DNA of 64,000 nucleotides, taken from the NCBI RefSeq assembly GCF_011297335.1, contig NZ_JAAOTJ010000007.1, positions 124,001-188,000 of the forward strand, written 5' to 3'. Shown in pieces: positions 37,788-46,550 of the stretch; the first letter of the stretch is position 1, and each line of letters begins with the position of its first letter. A program made the position numbers and the translations under genes. Origin of the DNA: Catellatospora methionotrophica (lineage in GTDB: Bacteria > Actinomycetota > Actinomycetes > Mycobacteriales > Micromonosporaceae). The notes under the pieces are model-generated. The model did no database searches, was not told the DNA's origin, and saw only the letters and a program-made list of their open reading frames with translations.

Positions 37788-39350
37788 ATGGACAGGTATG
37801 ACGGGTTCCACGAGTTCGTGGTGGCGCGGGGCGGGGCGCTGTCGCGTACGGCGTTCCTGCTGACGGGCGAGCACTACGCGGCCGAGGATCTGGTGCAGTC
37901 GGCGCTGGCCAAGGCGGCGATGCGGTGGCGCTGGCTGGTGGAGCACACGCAGCCGGAGGCCTACATTCGGCGCATCATGATCAACGAGCAGATCTCGTGG
38001 TGGCGCAGAAGACCGGCCCGGCCCGTGGCACAGGTGCCCGAGCGGCCCGGCCCCGACGAGTCCGGCCAAGTGGTGGATCGGATCGCGCTCGGGCACGCGC
38101 TGAACACGCTCACCCCGCGCCAGCGCGCCGTGGTGGTGCTGCGCTTCTACGAGGACCTGTCCGAGGCGGACACCGCCGCGCTGATGGGCTGCTCGGTCGG
38201 CACCGTCAAGAGCCAGACCCACCTGGCGCTGGGCCACCTGCGGCGCGCGCTGCCGCGCTACGCGGAGCAGGCGGGGGAGTACGCCGACGGCACTGCCGCC
38301 CTGGCCCTGGCGCGACGCCGCCGGACCGGCCGCACGGTCGTCGCCGCCCTGGTGGCCGGGCCCCTGCTGGCCGGGCTGCTCTGGTTCACGGTGCGCGGCG
38401 TCGACACGGTCCCGCCGCCCGTGGCCACCACGCCTTCCGCCATCCCGGTGCCGGTCAGGCCGGTCCCGGCACTGCCGTCCCGGCTCGACGTGAACGCCGT
38501 GGTCGAGGAGCTGCCCGGGGATCGGGCGCCCGGACCGGCGGTGCTGCAGGTGCACGACGACAGGGTGTTCCCCGGTCCGCGGACGGTGCTGGTCATGGCC
38601 GACGGGCACTACTACTCGGGCTTCACGGGCCCGTCCACGCTGTCGCCGGACGGCCGCCGGGTCACCTGGTCGACGGCCACGGCGACCATGGTCCGCGACC
38701 TCACCGGCACCGACGTGCGCGAGTTGCCCGCTACGCTTGGCAGCCCGCTCTGGTCGCCCGGCGGTGACTGGTTCCTGCTGCCCGCCCGCGCGGGGACCGG
38801 CGAGACGCTCTACCACCTGCCCGACTGGACGGCCCGTGAGCTTCCGCCGGTGCTGCCCGCGCAGGCGACCGCGGTCGTGCTGGACAGCGGTGAGCTGCTG
38901 CGCCCGGCGGGCAGCCCGACCAGGACCACCGTGCCGCTGGAGGTGGTCGACCCGGTCTCGGGGACCGTGCGGCCGGTCACCGTCGACGTCGCCGACCGCA
39001 TCGCACCGGGCGAGTCGGTGCGGAGCTGGTCGATCCTCGCCGCCCCCGGCGACTCCGCCGGGCTGGCCGTCTTCGGCGCGGGCCAGAAAGGGTCCACCGA
39101 GGTGATCGATGTGATCCAGTTCTCCACGGCCGACGGCCGGGTGCTGCGGCGGATCTCGCTGCCGGCGGACCGGCTGGCGTTCCCGCTCTGCTTCCGGGGA
39201 GCCGACCTGCTGTGGACGGACCTCGCGACCATTCGCCGGGCACCCGCTCCGCAGGGCATCGGGCTGCTGATGGAGCTCGACACTCCGTGGCACGTCGTGC
39301 AGCCGGCGGGCTGTACGCGCTCCACCGGCCTGGGCTCCTTCCCGGGTTGA
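37788..39350 (+). CDS. SigE-family ECF sigma factor fused to membrane helix and outer domain (copy 2)
   Basis: A 520-residue paralogue of copy 1. The sigma part aligns without gaps through residue 180 (EAYIRRIMINEQISWWRRR; LTPRQRAVVVLRFYEDL). One membrane helix spans about 184-202 and a Pro-rich linker joins the outer domain, where STLSPDGRRVTWSTATATMVRDLTGTDVRELP and LDSGELLRPAG match the copy 1 blades. The outer domain diverges more than the sigma part, as expected if the copies respond to different signals. ATG at 37788 has the same GGAGGTGGCGG leader as copy 1; the frame stays open upstream but the leader fixes the start. It has its own ECF promoter, so it can be expressed alone. Confidence 0.88.
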   Translation: MDRYDGFHEFVVARGGALSRTAFLLTGEHYAAEDLVQSALAKAAMRWRWLVEHTQPEAYIRRIMINEQISWWRRRPARPVAQVPERPGPDESGQVVDRIALGHALNTLTPRQRAVVVLRFYEDLSEADTAALMGCSVGTVKSQTHLALGHLRRALPRYAEQAGEYADGTAALALARRRRTGRTVVAALVAGPLLAGLLWFTVRGVDTVPPPVATTPSAIPVPVRPVPALPSRLDVNAVVEELPGDRAPGPAVLQVHDDRVFPGPRTVLVMADGHYYSGFTGPSTLSPDGRRVTWSTATATMVRDLTGTDVRELPATLGSPLWSPGGDWFLLPARAGTGETLYHLPDWTARELPPVLPAQATAVVLDSGELLRPAGSPTRTTVPLEVVDPVSGTVRPVTVDVADRIAPGESVRSWSILAAPGDSAGLAVFGAGQKGSTEVIDVIQFSTADGRVLRRISLPADRLAFPLCFRGADLLWTDLATIRRAPAPQGIGLLMELDTPWHVVQPAGCTRSTGLGSFPG

Positions 39351-39363
39351 CGGCAGAACGGGT

Positions 39364-39389
39364 CGCCCGCCACGCCGTCGCGGCGGGCG
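39364..39389 (+). terminator. Hairpin after sigma-fusion gene 2
   Basis: CGCCCGCC (39364-39371) pairs with GGCGGGCG (39382-39389), 13 nt after the stop of gene 2. Confidence 0.6.
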
Positions 39390-39415
39390 GCCCGGCGCGT
39401 GTTGCCGGATGATCC

Positions 39416-39440
39416 CAACTTCCGGGCACTCTGCCGCGTA
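39416..39440 (+). promoter_or_regulatory. ECF-type promoter before sigma-fusion gene 3
   Basis: CAACT (39416-39420), a 16-nt spacer and CGTA (39437-39440), 19 nt before the ATG. Confidence 0.6.
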
Positions 39441-39459
39441 GGGGGAGTGGAGGTGGCGG

Positions 39460-41073
39460 ATGAGCCGATACGACGGCTTCCACGAGTTCGTGGTCGCGCG
39501 GGGCGGGGCGCTGTCGCGCACGGCGTTCCTGCTGACGGGTGAGCATTACGCGGCCGAGGACCTGGTGCAGTCGGCGCTGGCCAAGGCGGCGGTCCGGTGG
39601 CGGCAGATCAGGGAGTACGGCCAGCCGGAGGCGTACGTCCGGCGCATCATGGTCAACGAGCAGATCTCCTGGTGGCGGCGTCGCCCGGCGCGGCCGACGG
39701 CCGACCTGCCGGACCTGCCCGGCCCGGACGAGCCGCACCGGGTGGTGGAGCGGGTCGCCCTCACCCGGGCGCTGGCCACCCTCGCCCCGCGCCAGCGGGC
39801 CGTGCTGGTGCTCCGCTTCTACGAGGACCTGTCCGAGGCGGACACCGCCGCCGCCATGGGCTGCTCGGTGGGCACGGTGAAAAGCCAGACCAACCTCGCC
39901 CTGACCAACCTGCGGCGCTCGCTGCCGCTGGTCGCCGAGCATGCCGGGCAGTACGCCGACGCGCAGGCCGCCCTAGCGACAGCGCACCGCCGCCGGACCC
40001 GGCTGGCCGGTGCCGCGGTGGCCCTCGCCGCGCTGCCGCTGCTGGGCCTGATCTGGTATGCGCTGGCCGGAGCCGCCGCGGCCCCGGCCCCGGTGACCAA
40101 TTCGCCGAGCCCGTCCGCGAGGGCCCTGCCGCCGTCACCGATGACGCCGCCCGCGCTGCCCGCTCACGTGCCCGCCGGTGACGTCCTGCCGGACCTGCCC
40201 GCGGACCACGGCGTCCGGGGCGGCACGCTGCTGCTGGCGAAGAAGGCCGGGGACGGCCGCGACTACGAACTCGTGGCCGGAGACGGCCGCCGTCACCGCC
40301 TGCCGTCCGCGCCGACCGGCGGTTTCACGGTCGATCCGGTCCTGTCGCCGGACGGCCGCTGGCTGCTCTGGTCGTCGCCCCAGGGGACCGAGGTACGCGA
40401 GCTGACCACGGCGACCGTGCACCTGCTGCCTTATCCGGTCAGCGAGGCCCGCTGGTCGCCGTCGGCCGTCTGGCTGTATGTGCGGCACTACACCGACGGC
40501 GGCGAGACGCTGGTCAGGGTTGGCGACTGGGCGGTGCGCGAGCTCGACGTCGCCGATCCGGTCCAGCCCGTCGCGGCACTGCTGGACAGTGGCGAGCTGC
40601 TGCGGCTCGGCAGTCCGATCACCGATACCGCCGTCACGCTCGACCGGATCGATCCGCTGACCGGAGCCGCGCGGCGGATCACCGTGGACCTGCGCGGGAT
40701 GCTCCGAGCCGGCGAGAGCGCCGTCGCCGTCACCGTGACCGACCTGGACAGCGGCAAGCGCGACCGGATCGCCCTCGTCCTGCCCGTCGCCGACGGCACC
40801 GCGGGCGTGGAGATAGTGCGATCGGGTCCGGGCAGCACCGACACGGTGAGCGCCGTGGTCAGGTTCAGCCTCGTCGACGGCCGGGCGATGCAACGGATCG
40901 ACCTGTCTCGGGATGGCTTTTCGATGCCGTTGTGCTTCCACGGCCCGCAACTGCTGTGGACCGACGGCAGGGCCGTCATCGGTTCCGGGGGCGACTACCG
41001 CCTGCCGCTCGATCCGGGGTACGGCGTCAAGCCGCCCGGCTGCCTCCGGGTCGCCGAACAGCGGCAGGACTGA
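39460..41073 (+). CDS. SigE-family ECF sigma factor fused to membrane helix and outer domain (copy 3)
   Basis: A 537-residue third paralogue. Sigma regions 2 and 4 are conserved (TAFLLTGEHYAAEDLVQSAL, APRQRAVLVLRFYEDL, GCSVGTVKSQTNLAL). A membrane helix at about 182-200 (LAALPLLGLIWYALA) is followed by an Ala/Pro-rich linker and the outer domain (TVDPVLSPDGRWLLWSS; ARWSPSAVWLYV; LLDSGELLRLGS). The leader GGAGGTGGCGG and ECF promoter match the other copies. Unlike copies 1 and 2, no hairpin precedes the next gene. The three genes arose by tandem duplication; their sequence drift lies mainly in the outer domain. Confidence 0.88.
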   Translation: MSRYDGFHEFVVARGGALSRTAFLLTGEHYAAEDLVQSALAKAAVRWRQIREYGQPEAYVRRIMVNEQISWWRRRPARPTADLPDLPGPDEPHRVVERVALTRALATLAPRQRAVLVLRFYEDLSEADTAAAMGCSVGTVKSQTNLALTNLRRSLPLVAEHAGQYADAQAALATAHRRRTRLAGAAVALAALPLLGLIWYALAGAAAAPAPVTNSPSPSARALPPSPMTPPALPAHVPAGDVLPDLPADHGVRGGTLLLAKKAGDGRDYELVAGDGRRHRLPSAPTGGFTVDPVLSPDGRWLLWSSPQGTEVRELTTATVHLLPYPVSEARWSPSAVWLYVRHYTDGGETLVRVGDWAVRELDVADPVQPVAALLDSGELLRLGSPITDTAVTLDRIDPLTGAARRITVDLRGMLRAGESAVAVTVTDLDSGKRDRIALVLPVADGTAGVEIVRSGPGSTDTVSAVVRFSLVDGRAMQRIDLSRDGFSMPLCFHGPQLLWTDGRAVIGSGGDYRLPLDPGYGVKPPGCLRVAEQRQD

Positions 41074-41134
41074 GCGCGGACCGGGCTGAGCGGGACCGGG
41101 CTGAGCGGCGGCGGCACGGAGCGCGGTGGGCTGC

Positions 41135-41140
41135 CAGAAT
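41135..41140 (+). promoter_or_regulatory. Possible -10 of a leaderless promoter (CAGAAT)
   Basis: CAGAAT, one change from TAGAAT, lies 6 nt before the ATG at 41147, where no ribosome binding site is seen. Confidence 0.35.
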
Positions 41141-41146
41141 GACGGC

Positions 41147-42112
41147 ATGAGTGGATCTCTGCCGATCATCGACCTGTCCGCCGACCGTGCCGCCGTGGCG
41201 GCGGGGGTCCGGGCGGCCTGCCGGGACAGCGGGTTCTTCTACCTGACCGGGCACGGCGTGCCGGACGAGCTGCTGGGGCGGCTCGACGCGGCGTCGCGCG
41301 AGTTCTTCGCGCTGCCCGAGGCGGAGAAGCTGGAGATCGCGATGTCCCGCGGCGGCCGGGCCTGGCGCGGGTTCTTCCCCGTCGGCGGTGAGCTGACCTC
41401 CGGGCGGCCGGACCTCAAGGAGGGCCTGTACTTCGGCGCCGAGCTGCCCGCCGACGATCCCCGGGTGCTGGCCGGGCTGCCGCTGCACGGGTCCAACCTG
41501 TACCCGGCACGGGTGCCCGCGCTGGCCGCGGTGGTGCCCGCGTACCTGGCGGCACTGACCGGGGTGGCACAGGAGGTGATGCGCGGTGTGGCGGTGAGCC
41601 TCGACCTGCCCGAGGACTACTTCGCCGCCGGGTACACGGCCGACCCGACGATCCTGTTCCGGGTCTTCCACTACCCGCCGTCGCCGGCCGGGGACGACGG
41701 CTGGGGCGTCGGCGAGCACACCGACTACGGGCTGCTCACCCTGCTGGCCCAGGACGGCAACGGCGGCCTGCAGGTGCGTACGCCCACCGGCTGGATCGAC
41801 GCGCCGCCGGTGCCCGGCACGTTCGTCTGCAACATCGGCGACATGCTGGACCGGCTGACCGGCGGGTACTACCGCTCGACGCCGCACCGGGTCCGCAACG
41901 TCAGCGGCAACGAGCGGCTGTCCTTCCCGTTCTTCTTCGATCCGGACTTCTCCGCCGAGGTGCCGCCGCTGCCCGGCCGCGCCCGCGAGGGTGCGGACGG
42001 CCACCCCCGCTGGGATGGCCAGGACCTGCGGGTCTTCACCGGAACGTACGGCGACTACCTGCTCGGCAAGGTCGGCAAGGTGTTCCCCGAACTGCGCGGC
42101 GAGGTTCTGTGA
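41147..42112 (+). CDS. 2-oxoglutarate/Fe(II) dioxygenase (isopenicillin-N-synthase family)
   Basis: A 321-residue member of the IPNS-like Fe(II)/2-oxoglutarate oxygenases. The iron ligands are the HxD in [15 protein letters not shown] and the distal His in RSTPHRVRN; the 2-oxoglutarate arginine-serine pair is [10 protein letters not shown]. The N-terminal DIOX_N segment ([33 protein letters not shown]) is intact. It could act in oxidative tailoring or primary metabolism; substrate unknown. ATG at 41147 has a CAGAAT hexamer 6 nt upstream, so it may be leaderless. It lies just after the sigma array but with its own promoter signal. Confidence 0.9.
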   Translation: MSGSLPIIDLSADRAAVAAGVRAACRDSGFFYLTGHGVPDELLGRLDAASREFFALPEAEKLEIAMSRGGRAWRGFFPVGGELTSGRPDLKEGLYFGAELPADDPRVLAGLPLHGSNLYPARVPALAAVVPAYLAALTGVAQEVMRGVAVSLDLPEDYFAAGYTADPTILFRVFHYPPSPAGDDGWGVGEHTDYGLLTLLAQDGNGGLQVRTPTGWIDAPPVPGTFVCNIGDMLDRLTGGYYRSTPHRVRNVSGNERLSFPFFFDPDFSAEVPPLPGRAREGADGHPRWDGQDLRVFTGTYGDYLLGKVGKVFPELRGEVL

Positions 42113-42213
42113 CCGTCTCTTCGCCCAACGGTGGACATTCTGTTCACCATCAGGACAGCAGCTGTCCATCTCCACGGGAAAGGGTCGTCTGATCGGCTCA
42201 CCGACCGCTGGAG

Positions 42214-42567
42214 ATGACGTTGACCGCTCGGTTCGAGTTCTACGAGCGGGCGTGTGCCGGCGTCACCTGGCGGCTGCTGTCCAGTAACAACCGTGACCTC
42301 GGACGGTCGGGCGTGGGTTTCGCCGACGTCGACGCCTGCCTGCGCGCGGTGGACGAGGTCCGCGCCGCGGCGGGCGAGGCCGAACCGGTCATCCACCGGG
42401 TGAGCAGGCTGGCCTGGGCGTGGCGGCTGGAGGCCGGGCCTGGGGCGGTCGCCGTCGCCAGCCGCGCCTACCAGCGTCGCGTACAGGCTCAGACGGCCTG
42501 CGATCTCTTCCTCCGCCTGGCCGTCGAAGCCCCTGTCAACACCGACGTCCGTCAGGCCCGCGCGTAG
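42214..42567 (+). CDS. YegP/DUF1508-like small protein (two repeats)
   Basis: A 117-residue protein made of two similar halves. The first (RFEFYERACAGVTWRLLSSN...AVDEVRAA) and second (HRVSRLAWAWRLEAG...CDLFLRLAVEAPV) both show the WRL..S/G..A.S..Y/F...C......V pattern of the YegP/DUF1508 beta-alpha fold. The similarity is weak and the family call is tentative. YegP-type proteins are small and of unknown function. ATG at 42214 follows TGGAG closely. It ends 5 nt from the convergent arfB stop. Confidence 0.6.
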   Translation: MTLTARFEFYERACAGVTWRLLSSNNRDLGRSGVGFADVDACLRAVDEVRAAAGEAEPVIHRVSRLAWAWRLEAGPGAVAVASRAYQRRVQAQTACDLFLRLAVEAPVNTDVRQARA

Positions 42568-42572
42568 CGGTC

Positions 42573-42998
42573 TCAGTCGTGGGCGCCGCGGCGGAGTTGT
42601 TTGATGGCGGAGCGGTGCTTCTTGGACTGGAGGCGGCGCTGTTTGGCGCCCTTGCTCATCTTGGTGGGGCGGCGGGGCGGGGGCGGCGGGGCCAGGGCTT
42701 CGCGCAGTAGGGCGGCGAGGCGGTCGCGGGCTGCTTCGCGGTTGGACAGTTGGGCGCGGTGCTCGCTGGCGGCCACCGTCAGCACGCCGCCGGTGAGCCG
42801 GTGGGCGAGCCGTTCGAGGAGGCGCTGCCGGTGTTCGTCGGACAGGCTGTGGGAGCGCTCCACGTCGAAGGACAGCTCGACCCGGCTGTCGGTCGTGTTC
42901 ACGCCCTGCCCACCCGGACCGGAGCTGCGGGAGAAGCGTTCGCGCAGCTCACTGTCCGGTACCACGAGCTGATCATTGATTTTCAGGTCCTCGGCCAT
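42573..42998 (-). CDS. arfB: Peptidyl-tRNA hydrolase ArfB (ribosome rescue)
   Basis: A 141-residue release-factor-like hydrolase that frees stalled ribosomes. The catalytic GGQ is in RSSGPGGQGVNTTDSRVEL, and the basic C-terminal tail (KMSKGAKQRRLQSKKHRS) is the part that enters the empty mRNA channel. Length and layout match E. coli ArfB (YaeJ). ATG at 42998 is used, with GGAAGGGG upstream; a GTG at 43010 is also possible. It is transcribed away from the mannan-use locus. Confidence 0.93.
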   Translation of the reverse strand: MAEDLKINDQLVVPDSELRERFSRSSGPGGQGVNTTDSRVELSFDVERSHSLSDEHRQRLLERLAHRLTGGVLTVAASEHRAQLSNREAARDRLAALLREALAPPPPPRRPTKMSKGAKQRRLQSKKHRSAIKQLRRGAHD

Positions 42999-43171
42999 GC
43001 CGCTGCGCACCCCCTTCCGGCGTCGTCTCGCGCCCGCTGATCATGCCGTACGGAGAGCGCGTTCACCGCGTATTTTTCCTCACGAACCAGTGTATCCATC
43101 GACCGTGAACGAAGTTGCTTAAGCGGTTTTCATGGTCCACGTCACAGGATCGTCACGAGGATGACGCCCTA

Positions 43172-43200
43172 TTGACACGTTGGGAGCGCGCCCATACCGT
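43172..43200 (+). promoter_or_regulatory. Sigma-70-type promoter of the mannan ABC operon
   Basis: TTGACA (43172-43177), a 17-nt spacer and TACCGT (43195-43200). A 14-bp operator fills the spacer, so repressor and RNA polymerase would compete. Confidence 0.85.
43181..43194. promoter_or_regulatory. LacI-family (CebR/CelR-like) operator 1
   Basis: TGGGAGCGCGCCCA matches the known CebR/CelR box TGGGAGCGCTCCCA at 13 of 14 positions and lies between the -35 and -10 elements. Confidence 0.8.
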
Positions 43201-43239
43201 GTGGGCACTTATCCGGTTCAGTAGACGCTTCGCTATCGC

Positions 43240-43253
43240 TGGAAGCGCTCCAA
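43240..43253. promoter_or_regulatory. LacI-family (CebR/CelR-like) operator 2
   Basis: TGGAAGCGCTCCAA matches the CebR/CelR box at 12 of 14 positions, 59 nt downstream of operator 1 and just before the first gene. Confidence 0.7.
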
Positions 43254-43272
43254 GTTGTTTCGGAGGACGTAC

Positions 43273-44553
43273 ATGCGACTGCACAGGTCCGGCTGGGTGG
43301 TGGCGACCGCACTCATCGCGGTCGGCGCGCTCACGCTCGCCGGTTGCAAGGGCGGCGGCAGCGACGAGCCGTCGAAGCCCGGCAGCCCGGTCGAGCTGAA
43401 GATCGCCTTCTGGGGCGACTTCGGCCTCGACGAGCTCAAGGCCAAGTACGAGGCCGCCAACCCGAACGTCAAGATCGTCCTCAACTCGGGCGAGTACAAC
43501 GCCCAGCACGAGGACCTGCAGAAGAAGCTCATCGCGGGCTCCGGCGCCCCTGACATCGCCGCGATCGACGAGGGCTTCATCGTCAGCTTCCGCAGCCAGG
43601 CCGACAAGTTCGTGAACCTGCTGGACCAGGGCGCGAGCAAGTACCAGGACAAGTACCTGGGCTGGAAGTGGAAGCAGTCGCTGTCGGCCGACGGCAAGAC
43701 GCAGATCGGCCTCGGCACCGACGTCGGCGGCCTGGCCATGTGCTACCGCACGGACCTGTTCAAGGCGGCGGGCCTGCCCACCGCGCGCGACGAGGTCTCC
43801 AAGCTGTGGGCGACCTGGGACGACTTCATCAAGACCGGCCAGGACTACACGGCCAAGTCGAAGAAGAAGTTCGTCGACAACGGCACCAACCTGTTCAACC
43901 CGATCCTGGGCCAGCAGCCGGTCGGCTTCTACGACGAGTCCGAGACGCTGAAGATGGACGGCGGCCCGAAGGCCGCGTTCGACCTGACGGTCAAGGCGAT
44001 CGGCGCGGGCCTGTCGGCGAACCTGCCGGCCTTCTCGCCGGAGTGGAACGCGGGCTTCGTCAAGGGCGACTTCGCCGTGCTGGCCTGCCCGGCGTGGATG
44101 CAGGGCCACATCAAGAACACCGCGCCGGACACCGCCGGCAAGTGGGACGTCGCGGCGATCCCGGGCGGCGGCGGCAACTGGGGCGGCTCGTTCCTGACGG
44201 TGCCCAAGCAGGGCAAGCACACTGCTGAGGCGTACAAGCTGCTGGAGTGGCTGATCCAGCCCGAGCAGCAGATCGAGATCTTCAAGAAGGTCGGCAACCT
44301 GCCCTCGCAGCCCGCCCTCTACAAGGATCCCGCCATCCTCGACTTCAAGAACCCGTTCTTCAGCGACGCGCCGGTCGGCCAGATCTTCAGCAAGACGGCC
44401 GAGGGCCTCACCCCCCAGTACCTGGGCAAGAAGAACGGCCCGACCCGGGTCGCGGTCGAGAACGTCATCAACTCCGTCCAGGCCGGGACCACCAAGCCCG
44501 CCGACGCCTGGGCCCAGGCGCTGAAGGAAGCCGACAAGGCGTCCAAGGCCTGA
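43273..44553 (+). CDS. Sugar ABC transporter solute-binding lipoprotein (probable manno-oligosaccharides)
   Basis: A 426-residue family 1 solute-binding protein with signal peptide and lipobox (ALTLAGC). The mature protein has LKIAFWGDFGLDELKAKYEA, IAAIDEGFIV and a closed C-terminal lobe (FLTVPKQGKHTAEAYKLLEWL). Two permease genes and a beta-mannosidase follow in one operon, so imported manno-oligosaccharides are the likely ligand. ATG at 43273 has GGAGG eight bases upstream; a TTG at 43255 is in frame but unlikely. An upstream promoter with two LacI-type operators predicts induction by the sugar. No ATPase gene is in the operon; MsiK-type ATPases shared between importers are usual in actinobacteria. 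Confidence 0.92.
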   Translation: MRLHRSGWVVATALIAVGALTLAGCKGGGSDEPSKPGSPVELKIAFWGDFGLDELKAKYEAANPNVKIVLNSGEYNAQHEDLQKKLIAGSGAPDIAAIDEGFIVSFRSQADKFVNLLDQGASKYQDKYLGWKWKQSLSADGKTQIGLGTDVGGLAMCYRTDLFKAAGLPTARDEVSKLWATWDDFIKTGQDYTAKSKKKFVDNGTNLFNPILGQQPVGFYDESETLKMDGGPKAAFDLTVKAIGAGLSANLPAFSPEWNAGFVKGDFAVLACPAWMQGHIKNTAPDTAGKWDVAAIPGGGGNWGGSFLTVPKQGKHTAEAYKLLEWLIQPEQQIEIFKKVGNLPSQPALYKDPAILDFKNPFFSDAPVGQIFSKTAEGLTPQYLGKKNGPTRVAVENVINSVQAGTTKPADAWAQALKEADKASKA

Positions 44554-44577
44554 CCTAGTCCCGATGCGTGGGGATCA

Positions 44578-44614
44578 GAAGGGGTGGGCGTCTCCCTACG
44601 GCGTCCACCCCTTC
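44578..44614 (+). terminator. Intra-operon hairpin between binding protein and permease genes
   Basis: GAAGGGGTGG (44578-44587) pairs perfectly with CCACCCCTTC (44605-44614). It probably limits read-through so that more binding protein than permease is made. Confidence 0.7.
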
Positions 44615-44697
44615 GCCCGCCGCGACGGGGCGTGGCCCGCCATGGCGCTCGCCACGTTCCGCATCATATCGACCATCCTCGGTAAACGGAGGTAATC

Positions 44698-45621
44698 GTG
44701 CGCGGGCTGTCGCACCGGCTGCACCGATTCGACGTGAAGCAGATGCCTTACGTCCTGATCGCACCGTTCTTCATCCTCTTCACGATCTTCGGGTTGTTCC
44801 CGCTGATCTTCAACGGCGTGGTGGCCCTGCGCACCTGGCGGCTGGACGACCCGGCCCAGGACGGCTGGGCGGGCCTGGCCAACTTCGAGCGCCTGCTGAC
44901 CGACGAGGACTTCTGGAACGCGCTCTACAACACCTTCGGCATCTTCGTACTGTCCACGGTGCCGCAGCTGTTCCTCGCCCTGTGCGTGGCGTTCCTGCTC
45001 AACCGCAGGCTGCGCGGGCAGACCTGGTTCCGGGTCAGCATGCTGCTGCCGTACATCACCCCGCTGACCGCCTCCACGCTGGTCTTCCTGGTGGTGTTCG
45101 GGCGCGACACCGGCGTGGCCAACTGGGTGCTGTCCCTGTTCGGCATGGACAGCCCGATCGACTGGCGCGCGGGCAAGCTCCAGTCCTGGGTCGCCATCGC
45201 CACGATGGTCAACTGGAAGTGGATCGGCTACAACGCGCTGCTCTACCTGTCGGCGATGCAGACCATCCCGCGCGACATCTACGAGGCGTCCGCGCTGGAC
45301 GGCGCGAGCTCGTGGAAGCAGCTGTGGCGGATCACCGTGCCGATGATCCTGCCCGTCGTGATCTTCACCGTGGTGCTGTCCACCATCGGCGGCCTGCAGC
45401 TGTTCACCGAGCCGATGCTGCTGGACTCGAACCCGGCCTCGGCCAGCGGCGGCTCCAACGGCGAATGGCAGACCATCGCCCAGCTCATCTACAAGGTCGG
45501 CTGGAAGAACCTCAACCTCGGCTACGCCGCCGCGATGTCCTGGGCCCTGTTCCTGATCATCGTGATCGTCGCCGTCGTCAACACCCTGGTGACCAACCGG
45601 CTCGGAGGAGGAAAGCGGTGA
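44698..45621 (+). CDS. Sugar ABC transporter permease (MalF-like)
   Basis: A 307-residue permease with six membrane helices. The N-terminus (YVLIAPFFILFTIFGLFPLIF) is typical of MalF/UgpA-type proteins, and the EAA loop is EASALDGASSWKQLWRITVPMILP, which contacts the ATPase. GTG at 44698 follows GGAGG eight bases upstream. Its stop overlaps the start of the next permease by 4 nt (GTGA). Together they form the membrane channel for the sugar taken up by the linked binding protein. Confidence 0.92.
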   Translation: MRGLSHRLHRFDVKQMPYVLIAPFFILFTIFGLFPLIFNGVVALRTWRLDDPAQDGWAGLANFERLLTDEDFWNALYNTFGIFVLSTVPQLFLALCVAFLLNRRLRGQTWFRVSMLLPYITPLTASTLVFLVVFGRDTGVANWVLSLFGMDSPIDWRAGKLQSWVAIATMVNWKWIGYNALLYLSAMQTIPRDIYEASALDGASSWKQLWRITVPMILPVVIFTVVLSTIGGLQLFTEPMLLDSNPASASGGSNGEWQTIAQLIYKVGWKNLNLGYAAAMSWALFLIIVIVAVVNTLVTNRLGGGKR

Positions 45622-46550
45622 GCACGACCACCGAGGACCGCATCGCGCACGAGCCCGCTCCGGCGGCCCGCCGCAACCGGATCAAGCCGTCGATGAGCGG
45701 CCGCGCCCCGCAGGACACCCCGGCCGGCAAGTGGACCTACCTCCTGCTCGGGCTGACCTTCCTACTGTCGATCTACCCGATCTACTGGATGTTCGTCATC
45801 GCGACGAGCACCGACGCGGCGCTGGCCGAGATCCCGCCGAAGTTCCTGCCCGGCGGCGAGTTCATGAAGAACCTCGACGAGGTCTTCTCGCTGCAGGACG
45901 TGTACTTCGCCGAGTCCCTGGTGAACAGCGTCATCGTGTCCACGGTGATCACCGTCTCGGTGCTGTTCTTCTGCTCGGTTGCCGGGTACGCGTTCGCCAA
46001 GCTGCGCTTCCGGGGCAGCAGGATCCTGATGGTGATGGTCATCCTCACCCTCACCGTGCCCAACCAGCTCGGCATCGTGGCGCTGTACATCCTGATGGGC
46101 TACATGCCCGGCGAGGGCGGCTGGAACGGCAGCCTGCTCGCGGTCATCGTGCCCGGCCTGGTCAGCGCGTTCGGCGTGTTCTACATGAGGCAGTTCATCC
46201 TCGGCGCGGTGCCCGACGAGCTGATCGAGTCGGGGCGCGTCGACGGGGCCACCACGATGCGCATCTACTGGAGCATCGTGCTGCCCGCGGTCCGGCCCGC
46301 GCTGGCCGTGCTCGGCCTGCTCACCTTCGTCGGCAGCTGGAACGACTTCCAGTGGCCGCTGATCACGCTGGGCGGCACGGACTACCCGACCTCGATGGTC
46401 GCGCTGTTCGACCTGGCCAGCGGTAATTATGTGCTGTACCGGCGGGTGCTAGCCGGCGCGTTCGTGGCCACCGTGCCACTGATCATCTTGTTGTTCGTCG
46501 GGGGCAGGCAGATCGTCCGCGGCATCATGGAGGGTGCGGTCAAATCGTGA
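45618..46550 (+). CDS. Sugar ABC transporter permease (MalG-like)
   Basis: A 310-residue permease, MalG/UgpE type, with six helices. The EAA loop reads ESGRVDGATTMRIYWSIVLPAVRP. The first about 45 residues are a hydrophilic, Arg/Pro-rich extension, longer than usual. The GTG start overlaps the previous stop (GTGA) and the gene ends on the start of the beta-mannosidase gene, again by overlap, so all three are translated together. Confidence 0.92.
   Translation: MSTTTEDRIAHEPAPAARRNRIKPSMSGRAPQDTPAGKWTYLLLGLTFLLSIYPIYWMFVIATSTDAALAEIPPKFLPGGEFMKNLDEVFSLQDVYFAESLVNSVIVSTVITVSVLFFCSVAGYAFAKLRFRGSRILMVMVILTLTVPNQLGIVALYILMGYMPGEGGWNGSLLAVIVPGLVSAFGVFYMRQFILGAVPDELIESGRVDGATTMRIYWSIVLPAVRPALAVLGLLTFVGSWNDFQWPLITLGGTDYPTSMVALFDLASGNYVLYRRVLAGAFVATVPLIILLFVGGRQIVRGIMEGAVKS

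Noticed and set aside
42850-42863. CebR-like box TGGGAGCGCTCCAC inside arfB
   Set aside because: It lies in coding sequence (ERSHS) about 330 nt upstream of the operator pair; more likely chance, though a remote auxiliary operator cannot be excluded.
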